A stretch of DNA of 64,000 bases from Bacteroidales bacterium (GTDB lineage Bacteria; Bacteroidota; Bacteroidia; Bacteroidales; UBA932), in NCBI GenBank assembly GCA_015060335.1, contig SUYR01000012.1:18710-82709 (forward strand), read 5' to 3'. Each line of letters opens with the position of its first letter. Within the stretch, counting starts at the first letter, position 1. The position numbers and the translations under genes were made by a program. This document shows positions 37,190 to 45,738 of this stretch, in pieces. The notes beneath the pieces are model-generated. The model was not told where the DNA came from and did not search any database. It was given only the letters and a program-made list of their open reading frames with translations.

Positions 37190-38479
37190 ATGAAGAATTT
37201 TGTACAGGAACTTAAGTGGAGAGGCATGATTCAGGACATCATGCCGGGAACAGAGGAGAAGCTCATGGAAGGCTCTACTGCCGCATATGTCGGCATTGAC
37301 CCTACGGCAGATTCACTCCACATCGGACATATGGTAAGTATCATGATCCTGAAGCATTTCCAGAACTGCGGTCATAAGCCGATAGCTCTTGTAGGAGGTG
37401 CGACAGGAATGATCGGCGACCCGTCAATGAAGTCACAGGAAAGAAATCTTCTCGACGAGGCTACCTTGAATCACAATGTGGCATGCATCAAGGCACAGCT
37501 CAGCAAGTTCCTTGATTTTGAATCTGAGGCATCAAACCGTGCAGAACTCGTGAACAACTATGACTGGATGAAAAACTTCACGTTCCTTGATTTCACCCGT
37601 GACATAGGAAAGCACATCACAGTCAACTATATGATGGCAAAGGATTCTGTAAAGAAGAGACTTTCAGGCGAGGCTCGCGACGGAATGTCATTCACAGAGT
37701 TCACATACCAGCTTCTTCAGGGATATGACTTCCTGTATCTGTATGAGCACATGGGCTGTACCCTCCAGATGGGTGGAGCAGACCAGTGGGGCAACATCAC
37801 TACAGGATCCGAGCTCATCCGCAGAATTCTTGGAAAGGAAGCTTTTGCTCTGACATGTCCGCTTATCACAAAAGCTGACGGAGGAAAGTTCGGCAAGACT
37901 GAAAAGGGAAATATCTGGCTCGATCCGGAGCGTACTTCACCATACCAGTTCTACCAGTTCTGGCTTAATGTATCAGATGCTGATGCCGAGAAATACATCA
38001 AGATCTTCACAATGCTTTCACGCGAGGAGATTGAGGCTGCTATTGCCGCTCATGCAGAGGCTCCTGAACGCCGCGAGCTCCAGAAGCTTCTTGCCAAGGA
38101 GGTCACAACAATGGTACATGGCGCAGCAGAGTATGAGAATGCTGTTGCGGCATCCCAGATGCTTTTCGGAAATGCCACCAAGGATGCGCTCAAGAATCTT
38201 GACGAGAAGACATTCCTTGCTGTATTTGACGGAGTTCCTACATTTGACGTTGCTGCTGACAAGTTCCCTATAGGAATCATTGACCTGCTTGCAGGAGAGA
38301 CTGCTGTATTCCCTTCAAAGGGCGAATGCAGGAAGATGATTCAGGCCAACGGCGTAAGTATTGATAAGGAAAAAGTGAACGACATAAATGCACAGATTGG
38401 TGAGGAGTCATTCATTAACGGAAAGTATATACTTGCTCAGAAGGGTAAGAAGAACTATTTTATCATAAGAGTAATCTGA
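37190..38479 (+). CDS. tyrS: Tyrosyl-tRNA synthetase
   Basis: This class I synthetase charges tRNA-Tyr and has 429 residues. The HIGH motif appears in DSLHIGHM, the tyrosine pocket in [14 protein letters not shown] and [12 protein letters not shown], and the KMSKS loop as KFGKT. The C-terminal S4-like RNA-binding domain includes [18 protein letters not shown]. Its last base is the first base of the rbfA start, so the two are tightly coupled. Confidence 0.97.
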   Translation: MKNFVQELKWRGMIQDIMPGTEEKLMEGSTAAYVGIDPTADSLHIGHMVSIMILKHFQNCGHKPIALVGGATGMIGDPSMKSQERNLLDEATLNHNVACIKAQLSKFLDFESEASNRAELVNNYDWMKNFTFLDFTRDIGKHITVNYMMAKDSVKKRLSGEARDGMSFTEFTYQLLQGYDFLYLYEHMGCTLQMGGADQWGNITTGSELIRRILGKEAFALTCPLITKADGGKFGKTEKGNIWLDPERTSPYQFYQFWLNVSDADAEKYIKIFTMLSREEIEAAIAAHAEAPERRELQKLLAKEVTTMVHGAAEYENAVAASQMLFGNATKDALKNLDEKTFLAVFDGVPTFDVAADKFPIGIIDLLAGETAVFPSKGECRKMIQANGVSIDKEKVNDINAQIGEESFINGKYILAQKGKKNYFIIRVI

Positions 38480-38829
38480 TGGAAAAGAATACAGAGAGCA
38501 CAAGGCAGCTGAAGGTTGCCAAGGAGATACAGAAGGAGATGGCTGAGATCATCCGCAGCAAGGGCATGGCAGCATTTGGCGGAGCCCTTGTATCGGTAAG
38601 CGGTGTAAAGATCAGCCCTGATCTGTCTGTAGCCAAGATTTACGTCAGCGTATTCCCTTCAGACAAGGCCGAGGCTGTGATGGAGGTGCTTGAAGAGAAC
38701 AACAGGGCACTTCGCGGCGAGCTTGGAAGCAAAGTCGGCAAGCAGCTGCGTATCGTACCGGAGATCGTCTTCTATCTCGACAGTTCGCTTGACTATGTGG
38801 AGCATATCGAGGAGCTTCTGAAGAAATAG
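38479..38829 (+). CDS. rbfA: Ribosome-binding factor A
   Basis: RbfA helps late maturation of the 30S subunit, near the 5' end of 16S rRNA. This 116-residue protein has the single KH-like domain, with RQLKVAKEIQKEMAEIIR at the N-terminus and the conserved SPDLSVAKIYVSVFP strand. It overlaps tyrS by 1 nt and is followed after 10 nt by a permease gene, a pairing often seen in the phylum. Confidence 0.93.
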   Translation: MEKNTESTRQLKVAKEIQKEMAEIIRSKGMAAFGGALVSVSGVKISPDLSVAKIYVSVFPSDKAEAVMEVLEENNRALRGELGSKVGKQLRIVPEIVFYLDSSLDYVEHIEELLKK

Positions 38830-38839
38830 ACAGCACCTG

Positions 38840-40054
38840 ATGAGACTGCCGTTATTCATTGCCAAACGATATCTTTTCGCCAAGAAGTCACATAACGTGA
38901 TAAACATAATTTCGGCGATAAGCGCTATCGGCATGGCTATCGGAACAGCTGCGCTGATCATCATCATGTCAATCTATAACGGGTTCGACTCGCTCATCAA
39001 ATCAATGATGAGCAACGTCGAGCCCGATCTTCTTATAACACCTGCTACAGGAAAATCCTTCATTCCCGAAGGTGACACCTATGACTGGATATATGAGCAG
39101 GAATGTGTGAAGAATATGTGCAGCGTAGTGCAGGAACAGGTATTCATAAGCTATGACGGACAGCAGGGACTTGCCACGGTCAAAGGAGTTGACTGGATAT
39201 ATGAGGGAGAATCCCCTATCCGTGACCACCTCAGAGAGGGAGAATTCCTAATGCATCGCGGAGACGTTCCGCTTGCCGCAGTCGGAATCGGACTCGCATA
39301 CCAGATGGGCATAAGTCCGCGTTTCCTGACTCCGATTGAAATATATTTCCCTTCACGCACACGCAGGATATCCATGACAAATCCGGCGGCATCGCTTGAG
39401 AGCATCAAGGTATGGCCTTCATGCACCTTTTCTGTAAACACAGAAGTGGACAGCAAGCTGATGCTGATACCTATAGAGGAAATGCGCGAACTTCTGGAAT
39501 ACGAAGACGAAGTATCCGCAATAGAAATCAGGACGTCAGAGGGGACATCTTCAAAAGAACTTGCCCTGCTGCAGAAAGAGATCGGAGAGCGGCTCGGGCC
39601 TGACTACAAGGTGAAGAACCGCTTCCAGCAGAATGAATCCCTCTACAAGATGATGAAATATGAGAAGGCTGCCATATATATGATACTTATCTTCGTAATC
39701 ATCATCATCGCATTCAACATATTCGGAAGCCTTTCCATGCTTATCATTGAAAAGGACGAGGACATCCTTACTCTGAGGAGCCTCGGAGCACGTGAAAGAC
39801 TAATCAAACGGATATTCGTACTGGAAGGCTGGATGATTTCACTTACAGGTCTTGCAGCAGGGCTGGTCGTAGGAATAGGATTCGCCCTGATTCAGCAGCA
39901 TTTCGGTCTGATCAAGATGCCTGGCAGCTTCATCATACAGGCCTACCCTGTCATCCTCTCATCCTGGGACATTCTTCTCACAATAGCAGGAGTAGCGCTC
40001 ATCGGCTACATCATCGCACTGCTTCCGGTACACATCTACCGCAAAAGGTCATAA
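38840..40054 (+). CDS. LolC/LolE-type ABC transporter permease
   Basis: This 404-residue inner-membrane protein has the FtsX/MacB topology: one N-terminal membrane segment (NIISAISAIGMAIGTAALIIIMSIYNGF), a large periplasmic domain (about residues 50-270) and three C-terminal membrane segments (from about 275). The N-terminal LFIAKRYLFAKKSHNVINIIS pattern is typical of LolC/LolE-like permeases, which extract lipoproteins for transport to the outer membrane. No LolD-type ATPase is adjacent. Palindrome copy C begins 3 nt after its stop. Confidence 0.85.
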   Translation: MRLPLFIAKRYLFAKKSHNVINIISAISAIGMAIGTAALIIIMSIYNGFDSLIKSMMSNVEPDLLITPATGKSFIPEGDTYDWIYEQECVKNMCSVVQEQVFISYDGQQGLATVKGVDWIYEGESPIRDHLREGEFLMHRGDVPLAAVGIGLAYQMGISPRFLTPIEIYFPSRTRRISMTNPAASLESIKVWPSCTFSVNTEVDSKLMLIPIEEMRELLEYEDEVSAIEIRTSEGTSSKELALLQKEIGERLGPDYKVKNRFQQNESLYKMMKYEKAAIYMILIFVIIIIAFNIFGSLSMLIIEKDEDILTLRSLGARERLIKRIFVLEGWMISLTGLAAGLVVGIGFALIQQHFGLIKMPGSFIIQAYPVILSSWDILLTIAGVALIGYIIALLPVHIYRKRS

Positions 40055-40057
40055 CCC

Positions 40058-40165
40058 CCTGGCACCCAACTACCTGATAGTCAGCAATATACAGAAAATC
40101 GATTCCCCGGTTTCGGGGAATCGATTTTCTGTAAAGCGTTATAAGTCAACTAATTAGATGACAGG
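40058..40165. repeat. 108-bp palindromic intergenic element, copy C
   Basis: This copy fills the gap between the convergent permease and nfnB genes. It starts 3 nt after the permease stop, and its last 12 nt encode the final Pro-Val-Ile and the stop codon of nfnB. The central hairpin is TACAGAAAATCGATTCCCC with its complement, joined by a GGTTTC-type 6-nt loop. It could terminate transcription in both directions. Confidence 0.92.
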
Positions 40166-41548
40166 CTTATTCCGGATATATTCGTGGATCGCTGCCGCAG
40201 CCTTACGTCCCGCACCCATTGCAAGGATTACTGTAGCTGCACCTGTGACTGCATCTCCGCCGGCAAATACGCCAGGACGTGTAGTCGCACCGTTCTCATC
40301 TGCAACCAGACAGCCACGACGTGTGGTCTCAAGACCGGCTGTTGTCTTTGCGATAAGTGGATTAGGAGATGTACCCAATGACATGATTACTGTATCTGTC
40401 TCGATCTCGAACTCGGAACCAGGTATCTCTACCGGACTGCGGCGACCGCTTTCATCAGGCTCGCCGAGCTCCATTCTGATACAACGGACCGCCTTTACCC
40501 AACCTTTCTCGTCACCAAGTACCTCAACAGGGTTTGTAAGCATAGCGAACCGGATACCCTCTTCCTTGGCATGATGAACCTCCTCAACACGGGCAGGAAG
40601 TTCCTTCTCTGTTCTACGATATACGATAGTGGTCTCAGCTCCAAGTCTGAGAGCGGTACGGGCAGCATCCATAGCCACATTTCCTCCACCAACCACTACA
40701 ACCTTCTTACCTGCATGTATAGGAGTATCGTAATCCGAACGGTAGGCCTTCATAAGATTATTACGGGTAAGGAACTCATTTGCAGAGAATACGCCATTAT
40801 AATGCTCGCCAGGTATATTCATGAAGCGCGGAAGACCTGCGCCTGAGCCTACAAATACAGCAGCGAAACCTTCCTCATCCATAAGACTGTCAATAGTCAC
40901 CGTACGGCCTGCTATGACATTCGTTTCAATCTTCACACCAAGTGCTTTGACCGAAGCAATTTCAGCAGCTACCACCTTATCCTTTGGAAGACGGAATTCA
41001 GGAATACCATATTCAAGCACTCCGCCAGGACGATGAAGAGCCTCGAAGATTGTGACATCGTAACCGAGCTTTGCAAGGTCTGAAGCACAAGCAAGACCGG
41101 CAGGACCGCTTCCGATTACAGCGACCTTATATCCGTTGGAAGGTGCAACAACCGGTTTCACACCACCGTTCTCCCTGCTCCAGTCAGCCACGAAGCGCTC
41201 AAGCTTTCCTATAGCTACCGGTTCACCCTTGATTCCGAGGATACAGCTACCCTCGCACTGAGTCTCCTGTGGGCATACTCTTCCGCATATTGCAGGAAGA
41301 GACGAATCCTCTGCTATTATCGATGCCGCAGCTGCGAAATCACCTGCAGCTACCTGTGCAATGAACTGAGGAATCTTGACGCTGACCGGACAAGCACCCA
41401 CGCAACGCGGATTCTTGCAGTTAAGACATCTTGAAGCTTCAAGCTGAGCTTCTTCAACATTATATCCGTAGCAAACCTCCTCAAAGTTGGTTGCTCTCAC
41501 TTTCGGATCCTGTTCTCTGACAGGTACTCTTGGAATCTTATTTGCCAT
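40154..41548 (-). CDS. nfnB: NfnB / glutamate-synthase-small-subunit-like flavoprotein
   Basis: The 464-residue protein is a GltD-like iron-sulfur flavoprotein. Two Cys-rich N-terminal groups (CLNCKNPRCVGACP; CGRVCPQETQCEGSC) bind [4Fe-4S] clusters, followed by FAD (VIGSGPAGLACASDLA) and NADPH (VVVVGGGNVAMDAARTA) motifs. Next to the NfnA-like gene it fits NfnB of the electron-bifurcating NADH-dependent ferredoxin:NADP oxidoreductase; annotation as glutamate synthase or sulfide dehydrogenase is the usual alternative. No large glutamate synthase subunit is nearby. Its stop lies within palindrome copy C. Confidence 0.88.
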   Translation of the reverse strand: MANKIPRVPVREQDPKVRATNFEEVCYGYNVEEAQLEASRCLNCKNPRCVGACPVSVKIPQFIAQVAAGDFAAAASIIAEDSSLPAICGRVCPQETQCEGSCILGIKGEPVAIGKLERFVADWSRENGGVKPVVAPSNGYKVAVIGSGPAGLACASDLAKLGYDVTIFEALHRPGGVLEYGIPEFRLPKDKVVAAEIASVKALGVKIETNVIAGRTVTIDSLMDEEGFAAVFVGSGAGLPRFMNIPGEHYNGVFSANEFLTRNNLMKAYRSDYDTPIHAGKKVVVVGGGNVAMDAARTALRLGAETTIVYRRTEKELPARVEEVHHAKEEGIRFAMLTNPVEVLGDEKGWVKAVRCIRMELGEPDESGRRSPVEIPGSEFEIETDTVIMSLGTSPNPLIAKTTAGLETTRRGCLVADENGATTRPGVFAGGDAVTGAATVILAMGAGRKAAAAIHEYIRNKPVI

Positions 41549-42411
41549 TATTTTCCCCTCCCAATTCTGCAGACATGATGTTCTGAAGCCTCATGTTCCT
41601 CGGTACAATACATTCTCTGACGACGCATAGCCTCATCAAAATCAACAAGATATCCATCGAACTCAGGACCTTCCACGCACGCAAAGCGCACCTTTCCTCC
41701 GACAGTCACGCGGCATGCACCACACATACCGGTACCATCTACCATGAGAGTATTAAGGCTGACGATGACTGGAAGATTGAGTTTCTTGCAAGTCAGCGTA
41801 GCGAACTTCATCATGATCATAGGTCCGATGGCAACTGCCTGATCATATACCTTTCCATCCTCGCTGACAAGTTTCTCGAGCATGGCAGTCACCAGGCCCT
41901 TGAATCCTTCTGAGCCGTCATCTGTACAGATATAAAGGTTATCGCATACAGCAGACATTTCCTCCTTGTAGATGATAAGGTCCTTTGTCTTGGCTCCGAT
42001 GATCACATCAACTGCCACACCTCTTTCATGAAGCCATTTTACCTGTGGATATACCGGAGCAGTGCCGACACCTCCGGCAATGAACACATATTTCTTGCCT
42101 GCAAGTTCTTCTGCAGACATCTCCGTAAAATCAGAAGGGATACCGAGAGGGCCAACTACGTCAGCAAAAGCATCACCTGCCTGATATGAGCAGATTTCCG
42201 AAGTTGATGCGCCGATCTGCTGAGTCACAATGGTAACCGATCCTTCTTCACGATCAAAGTCGCTTATGGTGAGCGGCACACGTTCACCCTGTTCGTCAGC
42301 TCTGATGATCAGGAACTGACCGGGCTGGGCAGCAGATGCCAGACGCGGTGCCTCGACCTTCATGCGACAGATGGTCGGGGTCAGCATGTCTTTGGTTAGA
42401 ATTCTATACAT
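41548..42411 (-). CDS. nfnA: NfnA / ferredoxin-NADP reductase-type subunit
   Basis: This 287-residue protein combines an FAD-binding beta-barrel (GQFLIIRADEQGERVPLTI), an NAD-binding region (YVFIAGGVGTAPVYPQ) and a C-terminal [2Fe-2S] site formed by the Cys of MCGACR and a downstream Cys in FACVEGPEF. This is the pattern of NfnA and of the related sulfide dehydrogenase and dihydroorotate dehydrogenase electron-transfer subunits. It shares 1 nt with nfnB and lies 27 nt after the HMA gene. Confidence 0.87.
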   Translation of the reverse strand: MYRILTKDMLTPTICRMKVEAPRLASAAQPGQFLIIRADEQGERVPLTISDFDREEGSVTIVTQQIGASTSEICSYQAGDAFADVVGPLGIPSDFTEMSAEELAGKKYVFIAGGVGTAPVYPQVKWLHERGVAVDVIIGAKTKDLIIYKEEMSAVCDNLYICTDDGSEGFKGLVTAMLEKLVSEDGKVYDQAVAIGPMIMMKFATLTCKKLNLPVIVSLNTLMVDGTGMCGACRVTVGGKVRFACVEGPEFDGYLVDFDEAMRRQRMYCTEEHEASEHHVCRIGRGK

Positions 42412-42438
42412 AATCTGAAGTTTACATCCGGACGCACC

Positions 42439-42774
42439 TTATTTCTTTCCTTTTACAGGTACGCCCAATTTAACAATTGCATTCTTAAGAACTTCCTCTG
42501 AAGTCTTTGATGAATCATACTTAACCATCACTGTCTGATCCTCAAGTGACACCTTAAGGTCCTTGACTCCCTTTTCAAAAGCGATATTCTCCTGAATTTT
42601 CTTTACGCAGTTGCCACAATGGAGATGCACAAGGAATGTAACCTCCTTGATTTCTGCCTTCGCTTTCTTAGACTGCTTGAAGACCTGAGCTGAGCTGATT
42701 GAAGATTCAGCAGCATTCGCTGTCATCGAGAACGCAGCAAATGCGATAAACATAGCGATAATTACCTTTTTCAT
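42439..42774 (-). CDS. Exported heavy-metal-associated (HMA) domain protein
   Basis: The 111-residue protein has a cleavable signal peptide (to about ANAAES) followed by one HMA domain. The metal-binding loop is HCGNC, the CxxC of copper and mercury chaperones, with the usual VKKIQENIAFEKGVKDLKV helix after it. It should bind Cu(I) or a similar soft metal in the periplasm. It lies downstream of a TonB receptor and a Cys-rich exported protein, which supports a joint metal role. It has its own -7 element at 42789-42782. Confidence 0.87.
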   Translation of the reverse strand: MKKVIIAMFIAFAAFSMTANAAESSISSAQVFKQSKKAKAEIKEVTFLVHLHCGNCVKKIQENIAFEKGVKDLKVSLEDQTVMVKYDSSKTSEEVLKNAIVKLGVPVKGKK

Positions 42775-42781
42775 AGAAGTA

Positions 42782-42789
42782 CAAAGTTA
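42782..42789 (-). promoter_or_regulatory. -7 promoter element for the HMA gene
   Basis: TAACTTTG on the minus strand fits TAnnTTTG and ends 7 nt before the ATG, so the leader would be very short. Confidence 0.55.
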
Positions 42790-42889
42790 TATATTATTTT
42801 TATTGTTTACATATTATTTTGACAGATGTCTCGACTTCGCCCGCCATGACAATGAAAAGCGTGAGAATGCTCTGCATGACAGGAAGGCA

Positions 42890-45049
42890 TTAAGCCTTCT
42901 TCCAGAGAGTGAAGCGGAAGCCGACATGTGCCTTGATTCCCATGAGAGGTCCCCAGATACAGCTTGCATCAAATATAGGCTGACGAGGATTTGCCGCGCC
43001 GATGATGGCATTCTTCTGACGGAAATTTGTAAGATTCTCAGCTCCGACATATACATCCCAACCCTTGAAGCGTCTTGTCACCTGGGCATAGAGCATCGGA
43101 TAGACAGGAGTTCGGCCGTTCTTGTACATTCTTGCCACACCATCCTTAGGAGCCGATGTCATCGAGCCGTCTTCATTGATGTTCTTCATGAAATCATACA
43201 CCCTGCATGAGCCGTTAAGAGATGCAGTGAAGTCGAATATCCATTTGTTCAGATTGGTAGCATATTGAAGATTGAGCACGCCCTTGAATCTGCTTGTCAT
43301 CGGTTTTTCCACCAGTCCCCTGCCCTCAAGTTCAATTTTGGCGTTGGTATAACGTACAGTAGCTGTGATATTGAAACGTTCCACAGGATCTACAGAAAAA
43401 TCAAGCTGGATGTTGTCTGTATATGAACGTTTTCCATTCAAGGCATAGAAATCAATCATGGTAGGATCCTGTTCATAATCCACCACCATCTGCTGTGCGA
43501 ACTGAGTTCTGAAGTAGTCAACGCTGAGATAAGTGTTTGATGATGCTCCGAAAGGAAGATAATATGTAATGTTCCCTCCGAAAGTCCATGCATCTTCGAG
43601 GATATGGTCGTTATACGCACCTTCAAATCTTTTTCCGGTAGAGAACACACCTATATTATCTACTAAAGGAGTAGAATATCTCAGTCCACGACCACCGTTC
43701 GCCCTGATGACGATCTCGTCTATAGGCATATACTTGAGAGTAAGCCTTGGAGACACACGGAACTTTGACTTGCCGTCTGAGACATGATTGAACCAGTCTC
43801 CACGCACTCCTGCTATTACAGAAACCGTTTCTCCGTAATGATATGTATATTCGCCGAATATGCCTGCACTGGCAAGGTCAGTCACACCGTTGTCTGTCAC
43901 ATCCTGCATAAATACGATTCTTCTGAACTCCTCGTCATAACGGTCAAACACACCGTTCATTCCAAGAGTGAATCTGTGGGAATCGTTTATCACATTCTGA
44001 TATAGGAGATTAGCAAATGCAGAATGTTGACCGGCGATATATTTCGTAGCTCCGAAATAAGAATCCATGTCCTGATAGTTATAATCTGCTATCAAAGCAA
44101 TATTCTGTGAATTGTCTTCATTAAGCGGAACTCCTACCTTGAGGTAACCGTTGATCGAACGGTTCATGATGTCGGAACCCCATGGATTCACATCATTCTC
44201 CTTCAATTCAGCCGGATTCCATATATAGTCATTATGATTGTAGAACACTTCTTTTCCGCTATCCTTCAACATCTGACCGCCAAGTCTGCTGTCCTGGATG
44301 GCACGTACACCGAAACGCACCTGCACACCATTGTCTGCCATATATAGCCAACGGTTGGACAGATTGAACTGAAGCTGCTTCGGCTCATCCATGAAGCCAT
44401 CCTTGTCCATGTCATGAGTCTTGAAATTTCCTGAAACATGTCCAAGAAGCACTGTACTCCATTTGTACCCCATCTGTAGTGAAGATGCGATATTGAAGTC
44501 CATCTTACTGTCGCTCATCAGTGCCGCATTTATAAAAAGTGGTTTCTCGTCAGTCGGTTTACGATGTTCCATATTGATCTGACCTGTCATACACTCGACT
44601 CCGTTTATTACAGACGAAGATCCTTTGGCAATCTGGATACTCTCAAGCCACTGGCCCGGCACATATGAAAGTCCGAATGGAGAAGCAAGACCACGCATTA
44701 CCGGACGAGTCTCGTCGAGCATCTGAGTATATACACCTGAAAGACCGAGAAGTCGTATCTGACGGGCACCGGTAACTGCATCAGAATAGCCGACTGTCAC
44801 ACTTGCGGAATTCTCAAAGCTCTCAGCAAGATTACAGCATGCCATCTTACAGAGTCCGGCAGCGGATATCACTTCAGTTCGCAGTTCCTTGCCTTTAGAA
44901 AGATAGTTTCCTGCCTGACGGGAAACAAACACAGCGGCATCCAGGCTATCCTTACGTTCTCCGTATATGCCTGTTGTGTCAGACTGTGCATCTGCAGAAA
45001 ATACTGCTGCACCGAATAATAGGACTGTTGTTATAATTGATCTATACAT
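42890..45049 (-). CDS. TonB-dependent outer membrane receptor, probably metal-related
   Basis: The 719-residue protein has a signal peptide ending SADAQ, a plug domain (LAESFENSASVTVGYSDAVTGARQ; KGSSSVINGVECMTGQINME) and a long beta-barrel ending FRFTLWKKA. The N-terminus lacks the carboxypeptidase-like domain of SusC-type receptors, so it is a classic receptor of the siderophore, cobalamin or metal class. Its place between a Cys/His-rich exported protein and an HMA protein suggests copper or another metal. The leader contains a structured RNA candidate at 45066-45177. Confidence 0.88.
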   Translation of the reverse strand: MYRSIITTVLLFGAAVFSADAQSDTTGIYGERKDSLDAAVFVSRQAGNYLSKGKELRTEVISAAGLCKMACCNLAESFENSASVTVGYSDAVTGARQIRLLGLSGVYTQMLDETRPVMRGLASPFGLSYVPGQWLESIQIAKGSSSVINGVECMTGQINMEHRKPTDEKPLFINAALMSDSKMDFNIASSLQMGYKWSTVLLGHVSGNFKTHDMDKDGFMDEPKQLQFNLSNRWLYMADNGVQVRFGVRAIQDSRLGGQMLKDSGKEVFYNHNDYIWNPAELKENDVNPWGSDIMNRSINGYLKVGVPLNEDNSQNIALIADYNYQDMDSYFGATKYIAGQHSAFANLLYQNVINDSHRFTLGMNGVFDRYDEEFRRIVFMQDVTDNGVTDLASAGIFGEYTYHYGETVSVIAGVRGDWFNHVSDGKSKFRVSPRLTLKYMPIDEIVIRANGGRGLRYSTPLVDNIGVFSTGKRFEGAYNDHILEDAWTFGGNITYYLPFGASSNTYLSVDYFRTQFAQQMVVDYEQDPTMIDFYALNGKRSYTDNIQLDFSVDPVERFNITATVRYTNAKIELEGRGLVEKPMTSRFKGVLNLQYATNLNKWIFDFTASLNGSCRVYDFMKNINEDGSMTSAPKDGVARMYKNGRTPVYPMLYAQVTRRFKGWDVYVGAENLTNFRQKNAIIGAANPRQPIFDASCIWGPLMGIKAHVGFRFTLWKKA

Positions 45050-45065
45050 AATATCTGGGATTTAT

Positions 45066-45177
45066 GGACTTTCGCCCAAATTATTGTCATTCAACGAGTT
45101 AAATCAGATGCCTGCGTACTTTGGGGAGCAGGCATACAATCCAAAAGCCTGCTAATCAGAGGCTTATGGATTACTCG
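45066..45177 (-). ncRNA. Candidate structured leader (three-way junction) of the TonB receptor gene
   Basis: On the minus strand, CGAGT (45177-45173) pairs with ACTCG (45099-45095) to close two hairpins. P2 is 45161-45172 with 45138-45149 (12 bp with one T-T mismatch); P3 is 45128-45135 with 45108-45115 (8 bp). A further GNRA hairpin, GGGCGAAAGTCC, lies at 45077-45066 before the start codon. I do not recognise cobalamin, TPP or another known riboswitch. The structure is my own fold by eye. Confidence 0.4.
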
Positions 45178-45184
45178 AAAAATA

Positions 45185-45640
45185 TCAAATACGCCAGATA
45201 CTGTATTTTTCCTGAATATCTCCTGACGGGACGCGACCGGAATCCGGTTTTAAGAAGGCCCTACGGCCTGACTGTATGGAATATGCAACATACGGATCCG
45301 AGACCATATGACAAACATGTATGGCAGGGCACCTATCCTGTCCGGAATTGTCGTCATCTCCTCGTACACCTGTAAGCACGATTACATGAAACTCATCAGA
45401 GCAGCACGGCTTCGTTTCAAACGTTTCTTCCGACTCTGAGCTATGCTTCTCCGAATGGCAGCAGCTGCAACCTGAATGTTCATGGTCAGGATGAATGTCC
45501 TCACATGAAAAACCGCTGGCTACAGTAGCGACATATGTCTCTCCGCTCCCGCTGCACGTATGTATATCAAAGCCTATGACACTCAATGAGTACCATACTA
45601 CCAGCAAAATAGCCGTAAGGCTTGTGAAAACATTCCTCAT
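45185..45640 (-). CDS. Cys/His-rich exported protein, HYC_CC_PP-like
   Basis: This protein of 151 residues begins with a membrane segment or signal peptide (residues 2-20) and is rich in Cys and His: DIHTCSG, HPDHEHSGCSCCHSEKH and KPCCSD are visible. The arrangement matches the small Bacteroidota HYC_CC_PP family, whose function is unproven and which often lies next to TonB receptors. The motifs suggest binding of a soft metal such as copper. I start it at the ATG at 45640, since the upstream TTG lies in the promoter element. It is the first gene of the candidate metal cluster. Confidence 0.72.
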   Translation of the reverse strand: MRNVFTSLTAILLVVWYSLSVIGFDIHTCSGSGETYVATVASGFSCEDIHPDHEHSGCSCCHSEKHSSESEETFETKPCCSDEFHVIVLTGVRGDDDNSGQDRCPAIHVCHMVSDPYVAYSIQSGRRAFLKPDSGRVPSGDIQEKYSIWRI

Positions 45641-45649
45641 ACCAACCTG

Positions 45650-45657
45650 CAAAGATA
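45650..45657 (-). promoter_or_regulatory. -7 promoter element for the metal cluster
   Basis: TATCTTTG on the minus strand ends 9 nt before the ATG at 45640. It is back to back with the sppA promoter element at 45698-45705. Confidence 0.6.
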
Positions 45658-45697
45658 CAAATTTATCAGAACTTTAGAAAAAATAATGTTTTTGTAG

Positions 45698-45705
45698 TAT
45701 TTTTG
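45698..45705 (+). promoter_or_regulatory. -7 promoter element for sppA
   Basis: TATTTTTG fits TAnnTTTG and ends 33 nt before the ATG at 45739. Confidence 0.55.
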
Positions 45706-45738
45706 CATTAGCAAGTGAAACTATTGGAAAACAATATC

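Noticed and set aside
40154..42411. Annotation of the two flavoproteins as a glutamate synthase
   Set aside because: There is no large glutamine-amidotransferase subunit; pairing with a [2Fe-2S] reductase subunit fits Nfn or sulfide dehydrogenase better.
42803..45375. Several plus-strand open frames opposite the TonB receptor
   Set aside because: They are antisense shadows without ribosome-binding sites or recognisable domains; the receptor frame is full length and clearly coding.
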